A stretch of DNA of 9,179 nucleotides from Oscillospiraceae bacterium (lineage in GTDB: Bacteria > Bacillota > Clostridia > Oscillospirales > Ruminococcaceae). The translations under genes were made by a program, and so were the position numbers. The stretch spans positions 1 to 9,179 of the forward strand of contig JAITVU010000199.1 of the NCBI GenBank assembly GCA_031285645.1. The letters run 5' to 3'. The notes beneath the pieces are model-generated. The model saw nothing but the letters and a program-made list of their open reading frames with translations. It did not search any database and was not told the DNA's origin. Position 1 is the first letter of the stretch. Every line of letters starts with the position of its first letter. This document shows positions 1 to 5,674 of the stretch, piece after piece.

Positions 1-118
1 ACCACTAAAAAGCAGCTACTCAACAATCACTCGTAAACGCATTCTAAATAGAATGCACTCGTTCTGTCTCGCAGGCTTTTTTTAAGTGGTTTGCCTATAC
101 CTGCTGCATACGTCATAT

Positions 119-155
119 CCACGCGAGGCGTGGCAGCGAGCAAAGCTCGCTGTGG
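119..155 (+). repeat. GC-rich double-hairpin repeat, copy A
   Basis: Two adjacent perfect hairpins are visible: CCACGC, loop GAG, GCGTGG (119-133), then CAGCGAGC, loop AAA, GCTCGCTG (134-152), followed by TGG. The layout matches a second site at 1928-1968 in the same orientation: CCACGC, then AGGCG, then CAGC, then a short stem with a three-base loop, ending GC..TGG. The stems differ in sequence but stay paired, which is expected of a dispersed REP-like family kept for structure. Family membership is my inference from two copies in this window. Confidence 0.5.
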
Positions 156-181
156 TTTAAAGCTGTACCAGTTTTAAACCA
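153..181. repeat. 9-bp inverted repeat
   Basis: TGGTTTAAA (153-161) pairs perfectly with TTTAAACCA (173-181) around an 11-nt loop. It directly abuts the two hairpins of repeat copy A, so three stems stand side by side. Function is unknown; it could extend the repeat element or be an independent fold. Confidence 0.45.
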
Positions 182-221
182 TATGACTATAATAGCTGTT
201 TGGGCTGTGCGGATAAACGTA

Positions 222-287
222 TGGTTTCCGCCAAAAGCCGGACATACTCTGCGCATTCCAAGTATTGTATGCGATTGGCGGAAACCA
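222..287. repeat. 13-bp perfect inverted repeat, 40-nt spacer
   Basis: TGGTTTCCGCCAA (222-234) is exactly reverse-complemented at 275-287. Within the spacer CATAC (243-247) can pair with GTATG (267-271), continuing the stem after an internal loop. It lies 61 bp beyond the GH10 stop codon in transcription direction. There is no T-run on either side, so it is not a standard intrinsic terminator; an RNA fold protecting the 3' end or the ends of a small decayed element are possible readings. Confidence 0.5.
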
Positions 288-347
288 CATAAACGGGCTA
301 AAAGCGCTTTTTATAACCTGCGTCCTGTATTGGCGATGACGTCTGGA

Positions 348-1856
348 TTATTTGTTCGGGAAATGATATCCCCAGGATTCTTCAAGGGCCTTGAGCCTGA
401 ACAGGGCTTCCTTGGGCCTGCCATCCTCTTCGTGCAGCAGGCCGGCGCCCGGTATATAGGCGGGATCGGAGAAGCTCCACCATGTCAGCGCTTCAACATC
501 CGGACGGGCATAGGAAATGGTGTAGAATTCTTCCAGCCAGTCGGCCTGAAGCCTTTCATTCCACTCAAACTCGCGCCAGTGGCCGTTGTACATATATCTC
601 AGGCAGTAGATGTCGCCTTCATGGGACGAGCGGGGGATATCCTTTTTGAAGGAGGGGATACCGAGCTCAGTCAGGTGCATCGGCTTTTTAAACTCGGAGA
701 AGCGGTCGTACATCTGGTCGATGGCGAGCATATCCCTTGACGGCAGATACAGCTGGATGCCGACGGCCTCGTACTGGAAACCGAGTTCCTCGCATTTTTG
801 CAGATATGTATACGGCGTCATATTGCGTTCATTGACAATGCCCCACTGCACTTTGCCGTCGGCCACGTTCTCACCGAACATAAAGCATGTGTTGACAACG
901 GCCTGCGCTTTGGGATTGGCTTCGTGGATATCGTCACAGCACATGCCCGTCATCTCGACGAGCTCATCCTGCTGCATATTCCACATATTGCACCAGTCGT
1001 GGGCTTCATTGATGGCGTCAAATATTTCAACACGGCCGATATAGCGCTGGACATGCCGCTTGACAACCCTGTGAAGCTCCTTCTGCACACTGCCGTCTTC
1101 CCATTTCAGGTCCCTGGCCCACGCCGGCCATGAATCGACATGTGCCCACCACAGCGGATGGCCCTTCATCTTGATGTTCATTTTGGTGAATTCATCAACG
1201 AGTTTATCGACGACGTCGTAGTCCGGTTTGTTGTATTCAGGCTCGGTGCGTCCGAGATAGAAAGGCAGGGTCGAGTAGTTGAACACGGAATCAAACATGT
1301 CCTTGCCGTTGAGGACATTTGCATACGGATAGGCAAAGCCGCCGCAGCCGAACAGGAAGTTTGAACGCGTGCTTGTAATTTTGGCCCTGGCGCGTTCCAC
1401 CGCCACAAGCTCGCCCGCCCACAGGCCGACCGCAAGCGCGGTAATATTCATATCCGCCGCTTTAGGCGACGATTCGGCCAGCTTGAGCAGAGATTTGGCA
1501 TCGTTCAGTTTGGACAGGCACTTCGGAGACGGCTTGAAGCCTCCCTTGGCAATTTCCTGTTCCACCTCATAGACACGGCTTACCGCGGCTTCGCGGACGA
1601 ACTCGATGTCCATATTGTCGCTGTAACCCTTGCCGCAGTTGTCGGCCTTAACCCACATATAGCCATAGCCGGGAATGATGATCTTCGCGTTCAGGATAAC
1701 AGGGGATTCGGGCAGATGCATCAGGATTTCCCCATCCCTTTTGACCTCGTTCTTGCGCCTGAACGGGATATGTTTCATATCCGACGCGTATAGCGTATGA
1801 AGCTCGTCACGAAGCATGGCCTCCCCATGGGCGTCCAACATTCTAACCTTTAGCAT
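348..1856 (-). CDS. GH10-family glycosidase (endo-1,4-beta-xylanase-like), cytoplasmic
   Basis: This 502-residue protein carries the hallmarks of glycoside hydrolase family 10, retaining enzymes that cut beta-1,4-xylan or xylo-oligosaccharides. The barrel occupies roughly residues 165-490. KGHPLWW (231-237) corresponds to the conserved substrate-subsite histidine region. FDAINEA (279-285) holds the acid/base, Glu284, and HLTELGI (394-400) the nucleophile, Glu397. TWWSFSD (458-464) and LLHEEDGRPKEAL (473-485) match the family's C-terminal aglycone-side motifs. Residues 1-160 are extra: an N-terminal part with a possible beta-rich segment and then helices, which I do not recognise. No signal peptide, membrane segment or anchor is visible, so it should act inside the cell on imported oligosaccharides. 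The ATG is set by AGGAGG (1863-1868), six bases upstream. It is the last gene of the Gfo/Idh - aldo/keto reductase - GH10 series. Exact substrate is uncertain. Confidence 0.85.
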   Translation of the reverse strand: MLKVRMLDAHGEAMLRDELHTLYASDMKHIPFRRKNEVKRDGEILMHLPESPVILNAKIIIPGYGYMWVKADNCGKGYSDNMDIEFVREAAVSRVYEVEQEIAKGGFKPSPKCLSKLNDAKSLLKLAESSPKAADMNITALAVGLWAGELVAVERARAKITSTRSNFLFGCGGFAYPYANVLNGKDMFDSVFNYSTLPFYLGRTEPEYNKPDYDVVDKLVDEFTKMNIKMKGHPLWWAHVDSWPAWARDLKWEDGSVQKELHRVVKRHVQRYIGRVEIFDAINEAHDWCNMWNMQQDELVEMTGMCCDDIHEANPKAQAVVNTCFMFGENVADGKVQWGIVNERNMTPYTYLQKCEELGFQYEAVGIQLYLPSRDMLAIDQMYDRFSEFKKPMHLTELGIPSFKKDIPRSSHEGDIYCLRYMYNGHWREFEWNERLQADWLEEFYTISYARPDVEALTWWSFSDPAYIPGAGLLHEEDGRPKEALFRLKALEESWGYHFPNK

Positions 1857-1927
1857 TTTCTGCCTCCTCTTATATTTGATGTATGTTTAATTATGTGCGT
1901 CCAAAACAGAAAACAAGCCATGAGATT

Positions 1928-1968
1928 CCACGCCGCAGAGGCGCGCAGCCGGCTTTGCCGGCATTGGA
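1928..1968 (+). repeat. GC-rich double-hairpin repeat, copy B
   Basis: The layout parallels copy A at 119-155: CCACGC (1928-1933), AGGCG (1939-1943), CAGC (1946-1949), then the hairpin GCCGGC, loop TTT, GCCGGC (1948-1962), ending ATTGGA. The first hairpin is weaker here (CGCC 1931-1934 with GGCG 1940-1943), while the second is perfect. Against copy A the stem bases change on both sides, keeping the fold. Same orientation as copy A. Confidence 0.45.
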
Positions 1969-2066
1969 CATAAAATATATGGAGCGCTGCGCGGTTCTTA
2001 GTGTTCCATGTGTTTCTTCGCACCGCCGCGGGGGAAAGGCCGGCCTCACCGGCACGGGATAAGGAA

Positions 2067-2082
2067 CCGCCCCAAGGGGCGG
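2067..2082 (-). terminator. Possible weak terminator behind the aldo/keto reductase gene
   Basis: A 7-bp GC stem (CCGCCCC/GGGGCGG) lies 21 bp past the stop codon of the reductase gene. On the minus strand it is followed by TTCCTTAT, a poor T-tract, so termination would be weak or partial. It may instead belong to the folded leader of the GH10 gene. Confidence 0.3.
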
Positions 2083-2103
2083 GGAATGAGGCCCCCTCGT
2101 TTA

Positions 2104-3108
2104 TTAAAACGTTCTGGACTTATCCCCGCCAACCCACATATCGGTGTTGGAGCCGATTTTGTCGTTCACTTTTTTGCTGAGCTCGGCCATTTTATTCGCA
2201 AATTCGTCGCTGATTTTTGTTTCCATGCACTTGACGTTTTCCATCAGCTCGTTTACATTGCGGGGCCCTGTTAAAAGTGACGTGACGCCATTTTGTTTAA
2301 AGAGCCAGGCAAGCGCGGCCTGCGAAAGCGGCACGCCTTCCTGCGCGCACAAAGCCTTCAAACCGGCGATGGCCTCGAAAACCTCTTCTTCGCAGCCCGC
2401 CTCGCCGTGGTTTTTGTTTTCGGGGTCTTTGTAAAAACGGGTTGTCTTCACATAGTCGGGGACATCATCGACTTTATCATACTTTCCGGTGAGCAAGCCC
2501 TGGGCAAGCGTGCTGTAACAGATGATGGATAAGCCCTTTTCAATGCTTTTCTGCTGGATGCCGTGCTCAATAGCGCGCCAGAACAGGTTGTAGGGCAGCT
2601 GGTGCGCTTCGAGCAGATCAAATTTACCTGTATCTTCCAGCATCTGCATTTGCGTCAACCCATAGTTGGAAATGCCCGCTGCGCGGATTTTCCCCTGTTT
2701 TTTGAGGATTTCCAGCCCCTCCATCGGTTCGTCAAACGGAACGGACATGGCGGGCCAGTGCAGGTAATACAGATCGAGATAATCCGTGTCGAGGTTTTTG
2801 AGCGTTTCCTCACACGCCTTGATCATCTCATCGGGATGATAGTGTTTTTCACCGACGACTTTGGACGCTAAAACAACCTTGTCGCGCCTGCCCTTAAGCG
2901 CCTGCCCGACAACCCGCTCCGAGACGCCCCGCTCGTAGGCTTCCGCCGTATCCAGAAAATTGATTCCCAGGTCCATCGCGGCGTGCACGGTCTTAATGGA
3001 GTCGCTGTCGTCCTGCGGGCCCCAGAAATGCCCGCCCGCGAAGGCCCAGCAGCCAAGACCCAGCACCGATACGTCAATGTCTGTTTTGCCCAGCTTCGCA
3101 TACTTCAC
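2104..3108 (-). CDS. Aldo/keto reductase
   Basis: A 334-residue NAD(P)H-dependent oxidoreductase of the aldo/keto reductase superfamily: a cytoplasmic (beta/alpha)8 barrel reducing aldehydes or ketones, or oxidising the alcohols. The catalytic tetrad is complete: Asp53 (NFLDTAEAY), Tyr58, Lys83 (ASKV) and His117 (YLHWP). GISNYG (145-150), STLAQGLLTGKY (199-210) and GPRNVNEL (281-288) are the cofactor-binding segments typical of the bacterial YhdN/IolS-like branch. Length is normal. The start is GTG (3106-3108), supported by GGAG about eight bases upstream; the nearby ATG in ATGGTGTAG is followed at once by a stop codon. It lies 77 bp behind the Gfo/Idh gene and 247 bp ahead of the GH10 gene, all on one strand, which suggests sugar or sugar-derivative chemistry. 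Substrate cannot be told from sequence. Confidence 0.9.
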   Translation of the reverse strand: MKYAKLGKTDIDVSVLGLGCWAFAGGHFWGPQDDSDSIKTVHAAMDLGINFLDTAEAYERGVSERVVGQALKGRRDKVVLASKVVGEKHYHPDEMIKACEETLKNLDTDYLDLYYLHWPAMSVPFDEPMEGLEILKKQGKIRAAGISNYGLTQMQMLEDTGKFDLLEAHQLPYNLFWRAIEHGIQQKSIEKGLSIICYSTLAQGLLTGKYDKVDDVPDYVKTTRFYKDPENKNHGEAGCEEEVFEAIAGLKALCAQEGVPLSQAALAWLFKQNGVTSLLTGPRNVNELMENVKCMETKISDEFANKMAELSKKVNDKIGSNTDMWVGGDKSRTF

Positions 3109-3185
3109 TACACCATCTCCTCAATAGATTTTGTTGTCTGTATTGCTGTTTTTCGGTCAACAAAAGATAAAATCACCGTCTGCTG

Positions 3186-4202
3186 CTATTCAAAGGGGTA
3201 GGTAAAGGACGCCTGCCTTCTCACCTCATCGCAGATGCGCATGAGGATGAGGGATTCTTTAGGCGTGACCCTCGGGGACGTTTTAAGGCCTTTGCGCAGG
3301 CAGTCGTGCGCGTGCGCCGCCTCATACTGGAAGCCTTCCGTCGGATAAGGGAAATGATAGCTTCTGGACATTGAATACCGCCAGTCGTCGGCGCGCTGCC
3401 TGCCGGAAATGATAACGGTTTCGGGTTTGCGGTGTTCCGGAATCGTGATGGTTCCGCCCTCAAGCAGGATATGCGTTTCGTGGAGGTTGCCGGGCAAGCC
3501 GCAGATCATGGTGAAGAGGACGCCCGAATCGTACTGCATGGAAATGAGATCCATTTCGTCAACGCCGCTTTTGCCCATTTGGGAAAAAGCGTTGATGGTT
3601 TTGGGATACACGTCATCTCCCAGAAGCAATGTCGACACAGCGAGCGAATACACACCGGCGTCCAGCAAGGCGCCGCCCGCCAGATTAATATCAAACAGGC
3701 GCCCTTTCGGGTCGCGGTTGACCCTGGCGTCAAAGCCCCAGCATGTGGCGGAATTGATGGCGAGAATCTTACCCATTTCGCCTTTTTTTATGTAGTCCGT
3801 CGCGAACTCCCACGCCGGGAAATAACGCGACCAAAGGCCGTCCATCAGCAGCACGTTTTTTTCGCGCGCGGCGTCGTACATGCGCTGCGCCTGCGCCGCG
3901 TTGATGGCGAACGGCTTTTCGCACAGGACGTTTTTACCGGCGTTGACACACAGCAGAACATGTTCCTCATGATAATTATGCGGCGTCGCGACATAAATAA
4001 TGTCCACATCCGGATCGTTGGCCATTTCCTCATAGCTGCCGTATGGTTTCCCGCCATACAGTTCGCAGAATTTCCTGCTTTTTTCGATATCGCGTGAGCC
4101 AGCCGCCGCAACCCTTGCATCCGGCAGCTCACGCAGTGAGGTCGCGAAATCGTTTGCGATTCTTCCCAAGCCCAATATACCCCAGCCGATGGTTTCTTTC
4201 AT
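3186..4202 (-). CDS. Gfo/Idh/MocA-family oxidoreductase
   Basis: From the chosen start this is a 338-residue NAD(P)-dependent dehydrogenase of the Gfo/Idh/MocA family, whose members oxidise or reduce sugars, inositols and related diols. The Rossmann glycine motif GILGLGRIA is at 8-16, VATPHNYH at 71-78, and EKP, with the lysine that is part of the catalytic set, at 95-97. The C-terminal half (from about 125) has GGALLDAGVY (176-185), matching the family's substrate-side motif. Overall it looks closest to the dihydrodiol dehydrogenase-like branch. The ATG at 4200-4202 is preferred because the motif begins directly after it and AGAAGGTG lies about ten bases upstream; the open frame continues to 4253, but those 17 residues are not family-like and would overlap that site. 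It is the first gene of the three-gene cluster, with a 77-bp gap to the aldo/keto reductase. Confidence 0.88.
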   Translation of the reverse strand: MKETIGWGILGLGRIANDFATSLRELPDARVAAAGSRDIEKSRKFCELYGGKPYGSYEEMANDPDVDIIYVATPHNYHEEHVLLCVNAGKNVLCEKPFAINAAQAQRMYDAAREKNVLLMDGLWSRYFPAWEFATDYIKKGEMGKILAINSATCWGFDARVNRDPKGRLFDINLAGGALLDAGVYSLAVSTLLLGDDVYPKTINAFSQMGKSGVDEMDLISMQYDSGVLFTMICGLPGNLHETHILLEGGTITIPEHRKPETVIISGRQRADDWRYSMSRSYHFPYPTEGFQYEAAHAHDCLRKGLKTSPRVTPKESLILMRICDEVRRQASFTYPFE

Positions 4203-4814
4203 AGTTAAGTAACACCTTCTATATTCTTTAATATATTTAGGCAGTATAAACACGCGGGATTCGGATGTGCGTAAAAGGATAAATCCAAACAGCCCTGAGT
4301 CGGTTGCTTCAGTTGTTCAAAGCAACATTCTTTCTGTTTCTTATGCTGAACGCGTCCCCCCTTATGTACATGCCGCGCTGTTCGCAATGAACGCGGCAGC
4401 GTTGCCGGTCGACCACTTTTCCACACATTCTTTCAACAATTATGAAATAATTGTAGATACATAGCTATAATATATCACACAAAAAAAGCCTTTACTACAA
4501 ATATTGTACTCAATTTGCAAAGTATATTGCTTAAATACAGCAATAAATTCCAAAATTTATAATATATGGATTTCAGATCGTGTCTCAAATGCGGGCAAAA
4601 AGGCGTCAGTATCCCATAAGGCTTAAATTGTGCATGTTTCGGCTTTGGCGCCGGTGACGGCCATTGAGAGAAACTGAAATATAATGCGATATAATTCTCC
4701 GGAGATTATAAACAGATGTCGATCTGCCGTATTCCGATGTAAAATAATCTTGCGCAAGGGCCTTTGTAGCATATATTAACAGAAAACTCAGAGTCAGGAA
4801 ACACGCTAAAGACG
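4203..4814. other. Long gene-free, AT-rich region
   Basis: I find no convincing gene in these 612 bp; the 60-75-residue open frames on either strand have no recognisable motif or good ribosome site. Visible structures: GTTGCTT/AAGCAAC (4303-4309 with 4320-4326); a bulged hairpin TGCCGC..GTTC/GAAC-GCGGCA (4371-4398); the 8-bp dyad 4436-4454; TATTGCT/AGCAATA (4525-4531 with 4539-4545); a near palindrome centred on CTCCGGAG (4690-4710); and CTTGCGCAAG (4749-4758). It must hold the promoter of the Gfo/Idh cluster and the 3' end of the SLOG gene transcript. No strong hairpin plus T-tract is seen behind the SLOG gene. Confidence 0.5.
4436..4454. promoter_or_regulatory. Candidate operator: perfect 8-bp dyad
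   Basis: ACAATTAT and ATAATTGT face each other across GAA (19 bp in all), a size and symmetry typical of a dimeric repressor site. On the minus strand a -10-like TATTAT (4467-4472) lies just upstream, so the dyad would cover the start of a transcript leading to the Gfo/Idh gene 234 bp further on. No good -35 box accompanies that -10. The cognate regulator is not in the window as far as I can tell. AT-rich DNA raises the chance of such dyads. Confidence 0.3.
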
Positions 4815-5330
4815 TTACCGGGATGTCAGAAAATAATCCGTCGGGTTGATCAATTGGATATCCAGATCCTTTTTCTTCGCATAGTCGACGGTGTACTTTG
4901 TCCCACCGCCGGTTTTTTTGTCATATACGGCGATTAGTTTAGCGGACTTGTCTATCATGGCACGGTTACGCTTCAGCATGCAATCAGGGGTATAGGATGT
5001 TTGAAGCAAGTAAACCTCGTCGGCGACCCTCAGTAAGTCAAAATACCGTTCTCGCCAGGCATCCGTCCAGTTATTTGCCTGCGTTTCGCATGGCTGAAAA
5101 CAATGTAGTTTAATACCCGGATGAGCTTTACGCAAGGCATAAACAATTTCCCCGCCCCAAATATCGGGCCCTTGCGCCATCCCTGTTTGAAAGATGGTAT
5201 ACCCTGCGCCTATTGCGTCCAGGATGCTCCCTCTAAGGGCATAGAACAGAGCGTCGAGGTCAACCCCCGGTGGATATTTATGGGGACGCATACCGGATAT
5301 CGTGCAAGTATTTTTTTTTCGTGTTTTCAT
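4815..5330 (-). CDS. SLOG-fold protein, YpsA/DUF1273 type
   Basis: A 171-residue single-domain protein matching the SLOG (SMF/DprA-LOG-like Rossmannoid) group, DUF1273 branch, which includes B. subtilis YpsA. In order: SGMRPHK (12-18), the TGHRP-like nucleotide-binding start; TGMAQGPDIWGGE (49-61), the glycine-rich loop with acidic residue; ERY (94-96); KRNRAMIDKS (120-129); and GGGTKYTVDYAKKK (141-154), the usual C-terminal motif. SLOG proteins bind nucleotides or nucleotide-derived ligands; some are hydrolases, others sensors in phage-conflict systems, and YpsA has been tied to cell division. The role here is unknown. No signal peptide or membrane segment. The ATG has GAGGTGAT (5334-5341) at good spacing. 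It is divergent from, and shares a control region with, the XRE regulator gene at 5420, which probably represses it. Confidence 0.8.
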   Translation of the reverse strand: MKTRKKNTCTISGMRPHKYPPGVDLDALFYALRGSILDAIGAGYTIFQTGMAQGPDIWGGEIVYALRKAHPGIKLHCFQPCETQANNWTDAWRERYFDLLRVADEVYLLQTSYTPDCMLKRNRAMIDKSAKLIAVYDKKTGGGTKYTVDYAKKKDLDIQLINPTDYFLTSR

Positions 5331-5347
5331 ATAATCACCTCATAAAC

Positions 5348-5376
5348 ACTCTAGCGCAAATTGAGCTAAAAATCAA
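5348..5376 (-). promoter_or_regulatory. Promoter of the SLOG gene
   Basis: Read on the minus strand, TTGATT (5371-5376) and TAGAGT (5348-5353) are separated by 17 bp and fit a vegetative sigma factor -35/-10 pair at 4 of 6 bases each. The left arm of the inverted repeat fills the spacer, so a bound repressor would block polymerase. The ribosome site begins seven bases past the -10. Confidence 0.45.
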
Positions 5377-5393
5377 TAGCTCAATTTGCGCTA
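5352..5393. promoter_or_regulatory. Operator for the XRE regulator: perfect 17-bp inverted repeat
   Basis: TAGCGCAAATTGAGCTA (5352-5368) is exactly reverse-complemented at 5377-5393, with an 8-bp spacer. Each arm is itself a near palindrome: AGCGCAAATTGAGCT agrees with its own reverse complement at 12 of 15 bases. So each arm looks like a full dimer site, and the two are centred 25 bp apart in mirrored orientation. The repeat sits between the divergent SLOG and XRE genes, covers the SLOG promoter spacer, and ends next to a TATAAT (5396-5401) that could serve as -10 for the XRE gene. Autoregulation plus control of the neighbour is the natural reading. Confidence 0.75.
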
Positions 5394-5395
5394 TA

Positions 5396-5401
5396 TATAA
5401 T
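5396..5401 (+). promoter_or_regulatory. Possible -10 box of the XRE gene
   Basis: TATAAT is a perfect -10 hexamer, but the -35 position 17 bp upstream (5373-5378, TCAATA) is poor and lies between the operator arms. Transcription from this box would start very close to the ribosome site GGAGTGGGG, giving a minimal leader; the overlapping TATATA at 5392-5397 is an alternative. Confidence 0.35.
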
Positions 5402-5419
5402 TGGAGTGGGGTGCTAAAT

Positions 5420-5674
5420 ATGGAATATCCGCGTATTCGCAATATGCGTGAAGACAACGATCTCAGCCAAACACAGATTGCCGGTATCATCAATGTGGCG
5501 CAGCGCACGTATTCGGGTTATGAAAGCGGCACAAGGAATATTCCCGTTCAGGCAGTAATCAAGCTTGCCCGGTTTTATAAAACCAGTACAGATTATTTGC
5601 TTGGCTTAACGGATGAAAAAGGCCCATATCCCCGCGCCATGAGGGGACACAATACTAATACTAATATCCGTTAA
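5420..5674 (+). CDS. XRE-family helix-turn-helix repressor
   Basis: An 84-residue DNA-binding protein consisting of little more than one Cro/C1-type HTH domain. The helix-turn-helix lies at about residues 16-40, with QTQIAGIINV as the positioning helix and QRTYSGYESG as the recognition helix, followed by IPVQAVIKLARFY (41-53) and TDYLLGLTD (57-65), the standard end of the domain. The last 19 residues are charged and low-complexity (HNTNTNIR at the end), partly encoded by an inverted repeat. The open frame extends upstream to 5270, but the domain starts right after the ATG at 5420, which has GGAG and GGGGTG upstream; translation from further up would run through the operator. It is the only plus-strand gene here and is divergent from the SLOG gene. 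Likely an autorepressor that also represses that neighbour. Confidence 0.88.
   Translation: MEYPRIRNMREDNDLSQTQIAGIINVAQRTYSGYESGTRNIPVQAVIKLARFYKTSTDYLLGLTDEKGPYPRAMRGHNTNTNIR

Larger units (their letters stand above)
1..347. other. Gene-free, hairpin-rich stretch downstream of the GH10 gene
   Basis: No credible gene is seen here; the plus-strand open frame starting at 183 runs into the antisense of the GH10 gene and resembles nothing. The stretch is dense in dyad symmetry. An 8-bp palindrome (39-46 with 49-56) is flanked by two copies of CACTCGT (28-34 and 56-62). An A/T-rich imperfect pair joins 1-13 to 75-90. Three hairpins follow back to back (119-133, 134-152, 153-181), then a 13-bp inverted repeat (222-234 with 275-287) and the palindrome AAAAGCGCTTTT at 300-311. 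On the minus strand this is the 3' flank of the GH10 gene, so part of it may stop transcription, but none of the hairpins near the gene end has a convincing T-tract. Structured RNA or repeat remnants are equally possible. Confidence 0.55.
1857..2103. other. Intergenic region between aldo/keto reductase and GH10 genes
   Basis: This 247-bp gap holds no gene. It contains repeat copy B (1928-1968), hairpin GCCGG/CCGGC (2039-2043 with 2049-2053), the palindrome CCGCCCC-AA-GGGGCGG (2067-2082), and an outer pairing of GCGGTTCTTA (1991-2000) with TAAGGAACCGC (2060-2070, one extra G). On the minus strand this is the 5' flank of the GH10 gene, so a folded leader is possible, as is partial termination behind the reductase. 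I see no clear promoter; the GH10 gene may be read from upstream or from its own weak promoter. Confidence 0.5.

Noticed and set aside
1..347. CRISPR array or integron attC-like site in the hairpin-rich left end
   Set aside because: No regularly spaced identical direct repeats, no integrase-type core sites, and no cas or integrase gene in the window.
183..740. 185-codon plus-strand open frame beginning in the left non-coding region
   Set aside because: More than two thirds lies antisense to the GH10 gene's 3' end; no family resemblance, no good ribosome site.
3432..4097. 221-codon plus-strand open frame
   Set aside because: Entirely antisense to the Gfo/Idh gene, whose motifs are intact; composition reflects the opposite strand's codon bias.
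4205..4464. Overlapping 65-73-codon open frames on both strands upstream of the Gfo/Idh gene
   Set aside because: No domain, no clear ribosome site, and they overlap each other and the leader; treated as non-coding.
5270..5419. Upstream extension of the XRE gene to a 134-residue protein
   Set aside because: The extension is antisense to the SLOG gene start and runs through the operator; the HTH domain and ribosome site support the ATG at 5420.
5331..5419. Toxin-antitoxin reading of the SLOG/XRE pair
   Set aside because: The genes are divergent rather than in tandem with overlap, and the SLOG protein does not resemble known toxin families.
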